Of a DNA stretch of 64,000 bases, positions 37,789 to 46,947 are shown one piece after another. The DNA is taken from positions 1,185,981 through 1,249,980 of the forward strand of contig DDFG01000005.1 of assembly GCA_002337055.1 (NCBI GenBank), given 5' to 3'. The notes beneath the pieces are model-generated. The model did not search any database and was not told where the DNA came from. It saw only the letters and a list, made by a program, of their open reading frames with translations. Both the position numbers and the translations under genes were made by a program. Positions within the stretch are counted from its first letter, which is position 1; each line of letters begins with the position of its first letter. This stretch comes from Betaproteobacteria bacterium UBA1934. Its GTDB lineage: Bacteria > Pseudomonadota > Gammaproteobacteria > Burkholderiales > Rhodocyclaceae.

Positions 37789-38195
37789 CGACGCTGTTCT
37801 CAGGCGAATTCGTTGCCGCCACCGAATCGCTCGCCGCGGTGCGTGAGGCGGTGCGCGAGGCCTGCCGGAAAGCCGGATGCGACGAGGAATGCGGCGGGCA
37901 GATTGTGCTGGCGGTCAACGAAGCCTGCATGAACATCATCCAGCACGCCTACGCCTTTGCGCCGGATGCGACATTCCGCCTGTGCTTGCAGCACGCCGAT
38001 GGCATCCTGACCGCGCAATTGCTGGATAATGGAAAGCCCGCCACGCTGGCTGACCTGCGTCCTCGCGAGCTGGACGATGTGCGGCCGGGTGGCTTGGGCG
38101 TGCATTTCATGCGCGCAACGATGGATGCGGTCGACCTTCTGCCGCCACCGGCAGGATTCACTAACCTGTTGCAGCTCAGCAAACGGATCGGATGA
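37785..38195 (+). CDS. RsbW-like anti-sigma/serine kinase
   Basis: The 136-residue GHKL ATPase of the RsbW/SpoIIAB type would phosphorylate the STAS protein encoded next. The N-box is intact (NEACMNIIQHAY), the G1-type box is LLDNGKP, and the G2 box is GGLGVHFMR. No sigma factor gene is adjacent, so its partner need not be a sigma factor. Its ATG overlaps the phosphatase stop, and the STAS gene starts eight bases downstream. Confidence 0.9.
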   Translation: MTTLFSGEFVAATESLAAVREAVREACRKAGCDEECGGQIVLAVNEACMNIIQHAYAFAPDATFRLCLQHADGILTAQLLDNGKPATLADLRPRELDDVRPGGLGVHFMRATMDAVDLLPPPAGFTNLLQLSKRIG

Positions 38196-38202
38196 GGCCG
38201 GA

Positions 38203-38535
38203 ATGAATATCGAAATCAGGGAGCAGGCGCCGTTCAGCGTGGTGACGCTAGGTGGGGATGTTGACATGCACAGCTCACGACAGGTGCGTCAGCAACTGCT
38301 GGATTGCCTGGCGCGTAAGCAACCGCTGCTGGTGGACCTCGCGGCGGTGACGTATATGGACAGTTCCGGTGTCGCCAGCTTGGTCGAGAGTTTTCAGGTC
38401 GCCCGAAAACAAGGGTCCGAATTCGCGCTGGCCTCAGTCGCGCGGCCGGTGATGGCAGTGTTGAAACTGGCGAGGCTGGATACCGTCTTCCCGATCTACA
38501 CGAGTGTCGAGGAGCGGCTGGCGCGTGTCGACTGA
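38203..38535 (+). CDS. STAS domain anti-sigma-factor antagonist (MlaB-position)
   Basis: The 110-residue STAS protein has the phosphorylatable DSSG motif (YMDSSGVASLVESF) of SpoIIAA/RsbV antagonists. It lies between the RsbU/RsbW pair and an MlaE-type permease. In Mla transporters a STAS protein, MlaB, binds the ATPase, so this protein could serve both as the switch output and as the transporter's STAS subunit. That double role is inference. Its 3' end overlaps the permease gene by eleven bases in another frame. Confidence 0.9.
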   Translation: MNIEIREQAPFSVVTLGGDVDMHSSRQVRQQLLDCLARKQPLLVDLAAVTYMDSSGVASLVESFQVARKQGSEFALASVARPVMAVLKLARLDTVFPIYTSVEERLARVD

Positions 38536-39328
38536 GTCGCTGCGAACCTTTGTCGAGGGCGTGGGCCGGCGCACTGTGCTGCTGGTGCGCGAAACCGGCT
38601 ATCTTGCGGCCTTGCTGGCCGAGGCACTGTACTGGCTGGTCGTTGGTCGCTGGCACCGCCAGCCGGTGCGCGCGGCAGCGATCTTCCGCGAGGCGATGGG
38701 CGTGGGCGTGCAGGCCATTCCCATCGTCGGTCTTGCCTCCTTTGCCACCGGCATGATGCTGGCGATCCAAGGCATCCACACGCTGAAGGCCTTTGGCGCC
38801 GAGGGGCAGGTCGTGCTCGGCATCGCCCTTTCGGTCACGCGCGAGTTCGCGCCGCTGATCACCGGCATCTTCGTCGCCGGCCGGTCCGGCTCGGCCATTG
38901 CGGCGCGCATCGGTACCATGCAGATCTCGCAGGAAATCGATGCCTTGAGCGTCATCGGCATCAATCCGGTGCGCTATCTGGTCTCGCCCATCCTCGCGGC
39001 CATGCTGCTGACCTTGCCGGCGCTGACCATTCTTGCGGATTTGATGGCGTTGTTTGGCGGCGCGCTCTACTGTGCCGGCGAACTGAGTCTGCCGATGGAC
39101 GTGTTCTTCCACCGCACCTTCGAGGCGGTGGAGGCGGGCGATGTCATCCAAGGGGTGGCCAAGAGCGTGGCGTTTGCGGTGGTGGTCACGCTGATCGGCG
39201 CTGCCAACGGCTTCGGCGTCAGCGCAGGGGCCGAGGGCGTCGGCAAGGCGACGACGCGGGCGGTGGTGCTGGGTTGCATCGGCATCATCCTGACCGACAT
39301 GGTCTTCACGTTCCTGGCGAGCCGCTGA
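38525..39328 (+). CDS. MlaE-family ABC lipid transporter permease
   Basis: The 267-residue inner-membrane permease of the MlaE family moves lipids between the inner membrane and periplasmic MCE proteins. Hallmarks are the FATGMMLAIQG segment and GRSGSAIAARIGTMQISQEIDAL, with EIDAL being the family signature. Five to six hydrophobic helices are visible. The GTG at 38525 is used (MSTESLRTFVEGVGRR), with GAGGAG about ten bases upstream inside the STAS gene; a GTG at 38504 would be the alternative. The next gene starts immediately after its stop. Confidence 0.9.
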   Translation: MSTESLRTFVEGVGRRTVLLVRETGYLAALLAEALYWLVVGRWHRQPVRAAAIFREAMGVGVQAIPIVGLASFATGMMLAIQGIHTLKAFGAEGQVVLGIALSVTREFAPLITGIFVAGRSGSAIAARIGTMQISQEIDALSVIGINPVRYLVSPILAAMLLTLPALTILADLMALFGGALYCAGELSLPMDVFFHRTFEAVEAGDVIQGVAKSVAFAVVVTLIGAANGFGVSAGAEGVGKATTRAVVLGCIGIILTDMVFTFLASR

Positions 39329-40132
39329 ATGAACGCTCGCGCCGCTGCCATCGAGGTCAGCCATCTGGTGACCCATTACGGGGCGCGCAAGATTCTCGAT
39401 GACATCAGTTTCGCTGCCGGCGAGGGTGAGGTGATGGTGATCATGGGCGGCAGCGGCTCGGGCAAGAGCACGCTGCTCAGGCACCTGCTCGGTCTCAACC
39501 GGCCGACCTCGGGCAGCATCAAGCTGCTCGGCAAGGACATCACGCAACTGACCGCCGACGAGATGTACGACCTCAGGAAGAACATGGGAGTGGCCTTTCA
39601 GGGCGGGGCGCTGTTCAATTCGATGACGGTGGGCGAGAACGTCGAATTGCCCTTGCGCGAACACACCGCGCTTGACGACAACACCATTCGCATCATGAGT
39701 CGGATGAAGCTGGAAGTGGTCAACCTCGCCGGCTTCGAGAACCTGATGCCGGCCGAACTCTCCGGCGGCATGATCAAGCGGGCGGCGCTGGCGCGGGCCA
39801 TCGTCATGGACCCGAAGCTGCTCTTTTTCGACGAACCGTCGGCCGGGCTCGATCCGGTCGTGTCGGCCGAACTCGACGAACTGATTCTGACGCTCCGCGA
39901 CGCGATGAGCATGAGCATCGTTGTCGTCACCCACGAACTGGAAAGCGCCTTCAAGATCGCCGACCGCATCACGGTGCTCGATCAGGGCCGCATCCTGATG
40001 TCCGATACCGCCGCCGCCGTGCGCGCCAGCGAGCATCCGCGCATCCGCGCCCTGCTCGACCGGACGCCACGCCACGAAACGGTCGATCCGGAAGAATATA
40101 TGGAACGCCTGACCCGGGAGATTTTGGGATGA
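39329..40132 (+). CDS. MlaF-family ABC lipid transporter ATPase
   Basis: The 267-residue ATP-binding subunit has Walker A GGSGSGKST, the Q-loop VAFQGGALF, signature LSGGMIKRAALARA, Walker B LLFFDEPSAGLDP and the H-loop VVVTHELES. The spelling LSGGM and the QGGALF loop are typical of MlaF/Ttg2A rather than of nutrient importers. It is predicted to power lipid transfer with the MlaE-type permease (starts directly after it). The C-terminal tail (DPEEYMERLTREIL) overlaps the start of the MCE gene. Confidence 0.93.
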   Translation: MNARAAAIEVSHLVTHYGARKILDDISFAAGEGEVMVIMGGSGSGKSTLLRHLLGLNRPTSGSIKLLGKDITQLTADEMYDLRKNMGVAFQGGALFNSMTVGENVELPLREHTALDDNTIRIMSRMKLEVVNLAGFENLMPAELSGGMIKRAALARAIVMDPKLLFFDEPSAGLDPVVSAELDELILTLRDAMSMSIVVVTHELESAFKIADRITVLDQGRILMSDTAAAVRASEHPRIRALLDRTPRHETVDPEEYMERLTREILG

Positions 40133-41043
40133 AACGTGACAACGTCAATTACCTTCTGGTCGGCAGCTTCGTGCTGGCGATGGGGGTGCTGCTGCTCTAC
40201 GCCCTCTATCGCATCACCGGGCATACCGCGCAGGGTGAGCTGTATCACACGCATTTCACCAATGTGGCGGGAATCAAAACTGGCACGGTGGTCACCTACG
40301 AAGGCTTCGAGGTCGGCAATGTCGCCCAGGTCGAACCGGTGATGCGCGACAACCGCACGGCGTACCGGGTGACCCTCAATTTCCGCAAACCGCTCAAGCT
40401 CCCGAAAGACAGCCGGGCGATGATCGCCACGCCGGGCCTGCTGGCCGCGCCGCTAGTCGAGATCAAGGAGGGGCGAAGTAACGAGACGATCACCCCGGGC
40501 GGCGAGATTCCCGGCGTCAATGGCGGCAACTTGATGGAATCGGTGGCGAATCTGGCCAGCGACCTCGGCCAGCTTACCGAAACCAGCGTCAAGCCGCTGC
40601 TGGCGCAGGTCAACAAGCGCGTCGAGACCCTCGGAGGCAACCTCGAGCAGACCTTGCCTGCAGCGATGAATGACCTCAAATCGACGCTGGCGAGACTGAA
40701 CAGTGCCGCCGGGCGGGTGGAAGCGCTGTTCGGCGCCGAAAACCAGCAGCACTGGAACGGCGTGTTGAAAAATGCCGACGCGACTTCGGCCGACCTGATG
40801 AAGTTGTCGCGCCAGTTGCATGATGTGCGGGCCGAAGTCGAAGGGCTGGTCAAGGACGCCCGCACTGTCGTCGGCAGCAGCGGCCAGGAACTGCAGTTGT
40901 CGTTGCGCCGGGCCGATTCGTTGCTTTACCAGCTTGAATCGGCGGGGCGCAACCTCAACGAATTCAGCCGCAGCATCCGCGAAAACCCGGCGGCGCTGAT
41001 CCAGAATAAGCCGCCCGTCGACGCCGCAGGAGAAACCCGATGA
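40129..41043 (+). CDS. MCE (MlaD-like) substrate-binding protein
   Basis: The 304-residue protein has one N-terminal membrane anchor (YLLVGSFVLAMGVLLLYAL) and a single MCE domain (about residues 35-115; TNVAGIKTGTVVTYEGFEVG). A long helical, coiled region follows. Such proteins form hexameric rings that carry lipids across the periplasm. The extended helical tail is longer than in MlaD and closer to the PqiB/LetB or Ttg2C-like variants. The ATG overlaps the ATPase stop by four bases, and the stop overlaps the lipoprotein gene. Confidence 0.9.
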   Translation: MKRDNVNYLLVGSFVLAMGVLLLYALYRITGHTAQGELYHTHFTNVAGIKTGTVVTYEGFEVGNVAQVEPVMRDNRTAYRVTLNFRKPLKLPKDSRAMIATPGLLAAPLVEIKEGRSNETITPGGEIPGVNGGNLMESVANLASDLGQLTETSVKPLLAQVNKRVETLGGNLEQTLPAAMNDLKSTLARLNSAAGRVEALFGAENQQHWNGVLKNADATSADLMKLSRQLHDVRAEVEGLVKDARTVVGSSGQELQLSLRRADSLLYQLESAGRNLNEFSRSIRENPAALIQNKPPVDAAGETR

Positions 41044-41600
41044 AACGCCTCGTCCTCCTTGTCTTCGTTCTGTTTTTGTCGGCCTGCGGCAGCAATCCGC
41101 CGGCCCCGGTCGATCGCTACTATCGCCTGCAGCCAACCTTGTCCCCGGCCGCCGCGCCCCTGCGCGGCGTCGTCCTGATGCCGATCCGGGCCGAAAGCCT
41201 CTATGCCGAACGCCCGCTGGTCTATACGGAGGAAGCGAGTCCGCGCCAGTTACGGCAATACCACTACCATCTCTGGCTGTATCCGCCGGCGCAACTGGTG
41301 CAGGAACAGTTGGCCGCGGCGCTGGGACTGGGTGATGCGGCGAACGGGCGCAGCCAGTCACCGCTGCGCGTCGAGGGCCGCATCGTCCGCTTCGACCGCG
41401 TGCTGGCGGGGCGTTCCGGCAAGGCAGTGGTGGCGGTGGAACTGCGCCTGGCGCGCGGCGAGCAGGTGTTGAGCAAGAAGGTCTACACCGCCGAACAGGC
41501 CGCCGCCGCGGATACGCTCGATGCGCATATCGAGGCGGTTGAGCGGGCGCTGGCGACGATCACGACCGAATTTCAGGCTGACTTGCGCAAGGCGCTCTAG
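41040..41600 (+). CDS. PqiC-like transport auxiliary lipoprotein
   Basis: The 186-residue lipoprotein has a lipobox LSAC at the end of a short signal peptide and a PqiC/ABC_trans_aux-type domain (VDRYYRLQPTL; VYTEEASPRQLRQYHYHLWLYPPAQLVQ). In PqiABC this outer-membrane lipoprotein docks the MCE tunnel, so the operon here mixes Mla-type permease/ATPase genes with a Pqi-type exit subunit. It is the last gene of the seven-gene operon. Confidence 0.88.
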   Translation: MKRLVLLVFVLFLSACGSNPPAPVDRYYRLQPTLSPAAAPLRGVVLMPIRAESLYAERPLVYTEEASPRQLRQYHYHLWLYPPAQLVQEQLAAALGLGDAANGRSQSPLRVEGRIVRFDRVLAGRSGKAVVAVELRLARGEQVLSKKVYTAEQAAAADTLDAHIEAVERALATITTEFQADLRKAL

Positions 41601-41634
41601 CGCCCGGTTCGAGCGCCAGAGCCTTGCGTCCGTT

Positions 41635-43038
<1,404 letters not shown>

Positions 43039-43238
43039 GCGTGCCTCGCTGAAATGGATGGGAACATCGGCGACGGTCAGGGGCGCTTGTCACCTGTTCG
43101 ATGGGCGGCATTATCCGCGCCTTGGTCGGGAGGGGGCAAGCGGCGGGACACCGAGGGTCTCGCGATGAGCGTTGTATTTGCGCGAAGACTGAACCAAGAT
43201 GGCTTTCCTTGATAAGTGATTGTAGAGACTGGAGAGCA

Positions 43239-43649
43239 GTGCCCCGGATTGAACATGCTGCCTTGTGGGTTGCCGACGTTGATCGTAGGTGTGCGCTCTA
43301 TGTCCGTTATTTTGGCGCCGTGGCTGGTGCGCTCTGCCAGAACCCTCTCGAGGTTTCTCTTCCCGTTTTTTGCGCTTCGCCGATGGTGTCAGGCCGGAAC
43401 ATTGCCACGACGCAGCTTCATCCAGTCACCCATGAAGCGGGGGCGCAGCGCATGGGGCTGACGTATCTGGCGTTTGCGGTGGGCGATGATGCCGAAGCCG
43501 ACCGGATCACCCGCCAGTTGGCGGAATCAGGCGTCCCGGGGTTGGGCCAGCCGCACTGGACGGGAGACGACCACTACGAAAGTGTCGTTTTGGATCCAGA
43601 GGGCAATCGGATCGAAATCTGCGCTCGCCGCGACGGCAAGAGCTGCTGA
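43239..43649 (+). CDS. VOC/glyoxalase-like protein with an out-of-frame central segment
   Basis: The reading frame encodes 136 residues. Its ends match small VOC proteins: RIEHAALWVADVDRRCALYVRYFGA at the start and GLTYLAFAVG...VVLDPEGNRIEI at the end. The middle does not match. Between about 43343 and 43395 the family sequence (RGFSSRFLRFADG) is found one frame over. Two compensating indels thus leave an open frame with about 17 wrong residues, so the protein is probably damaged unless these are assembly errors. The GTG at 43239 has GGAG four bases upstream; no ATG is suitably placed. The metal ligand His of the first motif remains. Confidence 0.65.
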   Translation: MPRIEHAALWVADVDRRCALYVRYFGAVAGALCQNPLEVSLPVFCASPMVSGRNIATTQLHPVTHEAGAQRMGLTYLAFAVGDDAEADRITRQLAESGVPGLGQPHWTGDDHYESVVLDPEGNRIEICARRDGKSC

Positions 43650-43948
43650 GCCAGGGGGTCCAAGAGCGATAGTTTTCAGCCTGCTGGTCGCTTGCGAGCA
43701 CGATTCTCGCCTGTGCGAGCGTGAATGTTGTCGGTTCAAGAAGACACTTCGCTGGGAATGCGAACCCGCTGATCACCGGCGGAATGTCGAATTTTTTGAC
43801 ATATTTTCAGACCGTATTAGGAGGAATTGCACAACATGTTGAATCAAAAAGAATAGATTCATATGGCCTGCATTTTGCTCACATACCAAGGTGAAACCAG
43901 CGAGTTTCGCTTTTGGGGTTTTCATCTTTTGTGTTGGAAGGAGTTGCA
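43650..43948 (+). other. 299-base intergenic leader of the PEP-CTERM gene
   Basis: No supported gene. The first part is GC-rich. From about 43780 it is AT-rich and contains TTGACA (43797-43802), an AGGAGG followed by a seven-codon reading frame ending TAG (43838-43858), and the sigma-54-type element at 43864-43879. The tiny frame is too short to call. Confidence 0.5.
43864..43879 (+). promoter_or_regulatory. Candidate sigma-54 (-24/-12) promoter of a PEP-CTERM gene
   Basis: TGGCCTGCATTTTGCT has GG and GC separated by exactly ten bases, with TGGC and TTGCT matching the RpoN consensus. The predicted start near 43890 leaves a leader of about 60 bases to the ATG at 43949. The second PEP-CTERM gene in this window has a similar element. 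Confidence 0.55.
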
Positions 43949-44587
43949 ATGCTAAAACGATTCGTTCTCGCCAGCCTCATGGTGATGTCTGTCGGCCAGG
44001 TGCAGGCGGACAGCTATACTGACCGCACTGCCTTCGAAAGCGCGATCAGCCTCGGCTACAAGGAAACATTCCAATCAATGACGCCTGGAACCTACGGCAT
44101 TACCGGTCCCGTCGCGCTGCCCAGCGGGTTGGTTGTCTCGTCGCCGACCAACGACTTGTTTGCAGTGGGAGTTGGCCAAAGCTCCAATCCGACGCAAGCG
44201 ATCGGTTCCAATTACCCGCCGGCCGACTATTTGACTTTTGCGTTGGGTGGCGACTATCGCGCGTTCGGTGGCGATTTCTTCCAGAATTTTGGCGGCGGAG
44301 CCCAAACGGGTTCGCCGGTGACTTATCTGCTCAGCTTTTTTGACGACGGCAATCTGGTGGCAACCCTGAGTGGGTTGGTGGCGCCAAATGGGGGCTCGTT
44401 CATCGGCTATGTCGGCGCAGGCGCGTTTGACACTGTGCAAGTGTTCTCCCAGCGCGATTCCTTCGAGGTGGCTGATAACATCACGGTAGGCAACGGTGAC
44501 AACCGCATTCCGGAGCCGGGCACAATGGCGCTGGCAGCATTGGGTGTGGCCGCGCTCGTCATGCGGCGCAGAAATTCCCGCGCCTAA
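43949..44587 (+). CDS. PEP-CTERM sorting domain protein
   Basis: The 212-residue exported protein has a signal peptide (MLKRFVLASLMVMSVGQVQA), a beta-rich body and a C-terminal PEP-CTERM tag. The tag comprises IPEPGTMALAALGVAALVM followed by the basic RRRNSRA. Such tags are recognised by the exosortase/EpsH system, and the proteins are associated with exopolysaccharide and floc formation. No exosortase gene is in this window. GGAAGGAGT precedes the ATG. The body has no recognised enzymatic motif. Confidence 0.9.
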   Translation: MLKRFVLASLMVMSVGQVQADSYTDRTAFESAISLGYKETFQSMTPGTYGITGPVALPSGLVVSSPTNDLFAVGVGQSSNPTQAIGSNYPPADYLTFALGGDYRAFGGDFFQNFGGGAQTGSPVTYLLSFFDDGNLVATLSGLVAPNGGSFIGYVGAGAFDTVQVFSQRDSFEVADNITVGNGDNRIPEPGTMALAALGVAALVMRRRNSRA

Positions 44588-44666
44588 TATTTGCGGACCT
44601 TGAACCCCTGACGATTGTCAGGAGTTCGCAAAGCAATGGCCGATAGTTTTAAGCGCCAAAGTGAAT

Positions 44667-44695
44667 AAAAAGGGCGGCCCGTGGCCGCCCTTTTT
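44667..44695. terminator. Bidirectional rho-independent terminator
   Basis: GGGCGGCC and GGCCGCCC form an eight-pair stem with a three-base loop, flanked by AAAAA and TTTTT. It can end both the PEP-CTERM gene (+) and the convergent M13 peptidase gene (-). Confidence 0.9.
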
Positions 44696-44710
44696 CCGTT
44701 GCTTACGGGG

Positions 44711-46729
44711 TTACCAGATGCGAATCCGCTCGTCCGGTGCCTTGTAGAGCTTGTCGCCCGGCTTGGTGCCGAACGTGACATGGAAACCGTCGTGGTTCAC
44801 CACAGCACCGTTGGCACGGTATTCGGCCGGCGAGTGCGGGTCGGTCATCAGGCGTTGCAGAATGGTTTCCTCACGTCCCTTGCCACGCCAGGCTTGCGAC
44901 CAGCCGAGGAAGAAACGCTCGTCGCCCCCGCGGCCGTCGATGGCCGGCGCCGGTTGGCCCTTGAGCGAGAGTTTATAGGCCTTGTAGGCGATTTGCAGGC
45001 CGGAAAGGTCGGCGATATTCTCGCCCAGCGTCAGCTTGCCGTTGATGAACTTGCCGGGCAGCGGCTCGTAGCGTTCGTATTGCGCTACCAGCTTGGCGCC
45101 GAGCGCCTCGAAAGCGGCACGGTCGGCAGGTTTCCACCAGTTTTGCAATTTTCCCTTGCCGTCGAACTGGCTGCCCTGGTCGTCGAAACCATGGCTGATT
45201 TCGTGCCCGATCACGGCGCCGATGGCCCCGTAGTTCACCGCGTCGTCGGCAGCCATGTTGAAGAAGGGCGGTTGCAGGATGGCGGCGGGGAAGACGATTT
45301 CGTTCAGGCTCGGATCGTAGTAGGCGTTGACGGTTTGCGGCGTCATGCCCCATTCGCGCCGGTCGACCTTGTCGTGGATGCGGCGGGTCTGCCGCTCATG
45401 TTCGAAGCGGGCGGCCCGCTGGGCGTTGCCGACGGGGTCACCGGCTACGATGGCGAGTTTGGAGTAGTCGCGCCAGTGATCCGGGTAGCCGATCTTGACC
45501 GTGTAATTCGCCAGTTTGTCCTTGGCTTTTGCCTTGGTGGCGGGCGACATCCAGGTCAGCGTTGCGATGGAGTCGCCGTACGCGCGCATCAGGTTGGCGA
45601 CCAGCGCTTGCATCCGCGCCTTGTATGCAGGCGGGAAATGACGGGCGACATACACCTGTCCAACGGCCTCGCCCAACGCGGCGTCGAGTTGCTTGGCGGC
45701 TTGCTGCCAGCGCGGCTCTTCCTGTTCGGCGCCACTCAGGGCTTTGCCGCGATAGGCAAAGCGTGCGTCGCGGAAGGCTTGCGGTAGCATGGCGGCGTGG
45801 GCGTCGAGCACCATGGCGGTCAAATAGGGCTTCCAGACTTCCAGCGGCACTTCCTGCACCAGCTTGGCGACGGTGGCGACCTGGCTGGGCTGGGAAATGT
45901 TGAGGCGTGTGACTTTGGGGAAGGCCGCCGTCTTCAGATAGAGAGTCCAGTCGATGCCTGGTGCCAGCTTGGTGAGTTCGGCCAGCGACTTGGCGTTGTA
46001 GGTCTTGATCGGGTTGCGGTTGTCCACCTTGTCCCAATGGCCTTCGGCGATGCGTTTTTCGAGCGCGTAAACACGCTCCGCGTTCCCCTTGGCGTCGGCG
46101 TCGCCTGCCAGCGTCAGCAGCGTTTCCAGATAGGTTTGATAGGCGGCGCGCACCTTGGCCAGGCGAGCGTCGTCTGTCTTCAGGTAATAATCCCGATCCG
46201 GCAGACCGATTCCACCTTGCCAGGAGGTGGCAATATAGCGGTCCGGATTCTTGGGGTCGGAGGCCACGGTCAGGATCACCGGCGTCGGCAACATGCCTTG
46301 CCAGTGACCGAAGAACTCGACCAGATCGCGCGTTGTCTTGAGTTGCGCAATGGCCTCCAGCGCCGGCTGAATTGGTTTTTGACCGGCTTGGTCAATCGCG
46401 GCGGTGTCGATGAAGCTCTTGTAGAACCCGGCGATCTTCTGCTCGACACTGCCCTCTTTCTGGGGATGAGTGACCAGTTCTTCGACAATGGCGCGCACGC
46501 GTTGATCTGAGAGGTCGCGCAGTTGGTGAAAGCTGCCCCAGTAGGATTTGTCGGCAGGAATGGCGGTTTTTTCCAGCCAGGTACCGTTCATGGTGCGAAA
46601 GAGGTCGTCTTGCGGACGAACGGCGACATTCATGCCAGCATAGTCAAGACCGTTACCGGCTTCGGCTGCCAAGGCAGTGCCGCCAACCAGTGCGGAAATC
46701 AGAATGAAGAGTCGGGTGGGGCGAATCAT
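44711..46729 (-). CDS. Exported M13 family zinc metallopeptidase (PepO/neprilysin type)
   Basis: The 672-residue zinc peptidase has a signal peptide (MIRPTRLFILISALVGGTALAA). The gluzincin site is GHEISHGFDDQGSQFD with the third ligand in GENIADLSGL, and substrate-binding NAYYDPSLNEIVFPA precedes them. The N-terminal Peptidase_M13_N region begins AVRPQDDLFRTMNGTWL. M13 enzymes cut small peptides; export suggests a periplasmic role. The start at 46729 is backed by AAGGAAT. The C-terminus ends RIRIW, as in other M13 members. Confidence 0.95.
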   Translation of the reverse strand: MIRPTRLFILISALVGGTALAAEAGNGLDYAGMNVAVRPQDDLFRTMNGTWLEKTAIPADKSYWGSFHQLRDLSDQRVRAIVEELVTHPQKEGSVEQKIAGFYKSFIDTAAIDQAGQKPIQPALEAIAQLKTTRDLVEFFGHWQGMLPTPVILTVASDPKNPDRYIATSWQGGIGLPDRDYYLKTDDARLAKVRAAYQTYLETLLTLAGDADAKGNAERVYALEKRIAEGHWDKVDNRNPIKTYNAKSLAELTKLAPGIDWTLYLKTAAFPKVTRLNISQPSQVATVAKLVQEVPLEVWKPYLTAMVLDAHAAMLPQAFRDARFAYRGKALSGAEQEEPRWQQAAKQLDAALGEAVGQVYVARHFPPAYKARMQALVANLMRAYGDSIATLTWMSPATKAKAKDKLANYTVKIGYPDHWRDYSKLAIVAGDPVGNAQRAARFEHERQTRRIHDKVDRREWGMTPQTVNAYYDPSLNEIVFPAAILQPPFFNMAADDAVNYGAIGAVIGHEISHGFDDQGSQFDGKGKLQNWWKPADRAAFEALGAKLVAQYERYEPLPGKFINGKLTLGENIADLSGLQIAYKAYKLSLKGQPAPAIDGRGGDERFFLGWSQAWRGKGREETILQRLMTDPHSPAEYRANGAVVNHDGFHVTFGTKPGDKLYKAPDERIRIW

Positions 46730-46947
46730 GGTGATTCCTTCAAAATGAGGTACATGCAAGAGTATGGTGGCGGTGCGCCGGGAGCGTCAAGGCACCTTGG
46801 ACTTGCGGAATCCCCATGCGGGTCCGACACAGGCGATCAGGTTCCGGTGTTAAAATCCGCCGCCCGGCCTGTTGCGACATAGTGTCGAATCCGGGCGCCC
46901 GCCGTGGGCTTTTTCCGATCTTTGCGCGGTCACAGGGAGATCCGGTC

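Noticed and set aside
37785..38535. Partner-switching genes as regulators of an adjacent sigma factor
   Set aside because: No sigma factor gene is present in or near the operon; the genes run directly into lipid-transporter genes instead.
43838..43858. Seven-codon reading frame after AGGAGG, possible leader peptide
   Set aside because: It is too short to support. It lies upstream of the better promoter candidate and shows no attenuator-like pairing.
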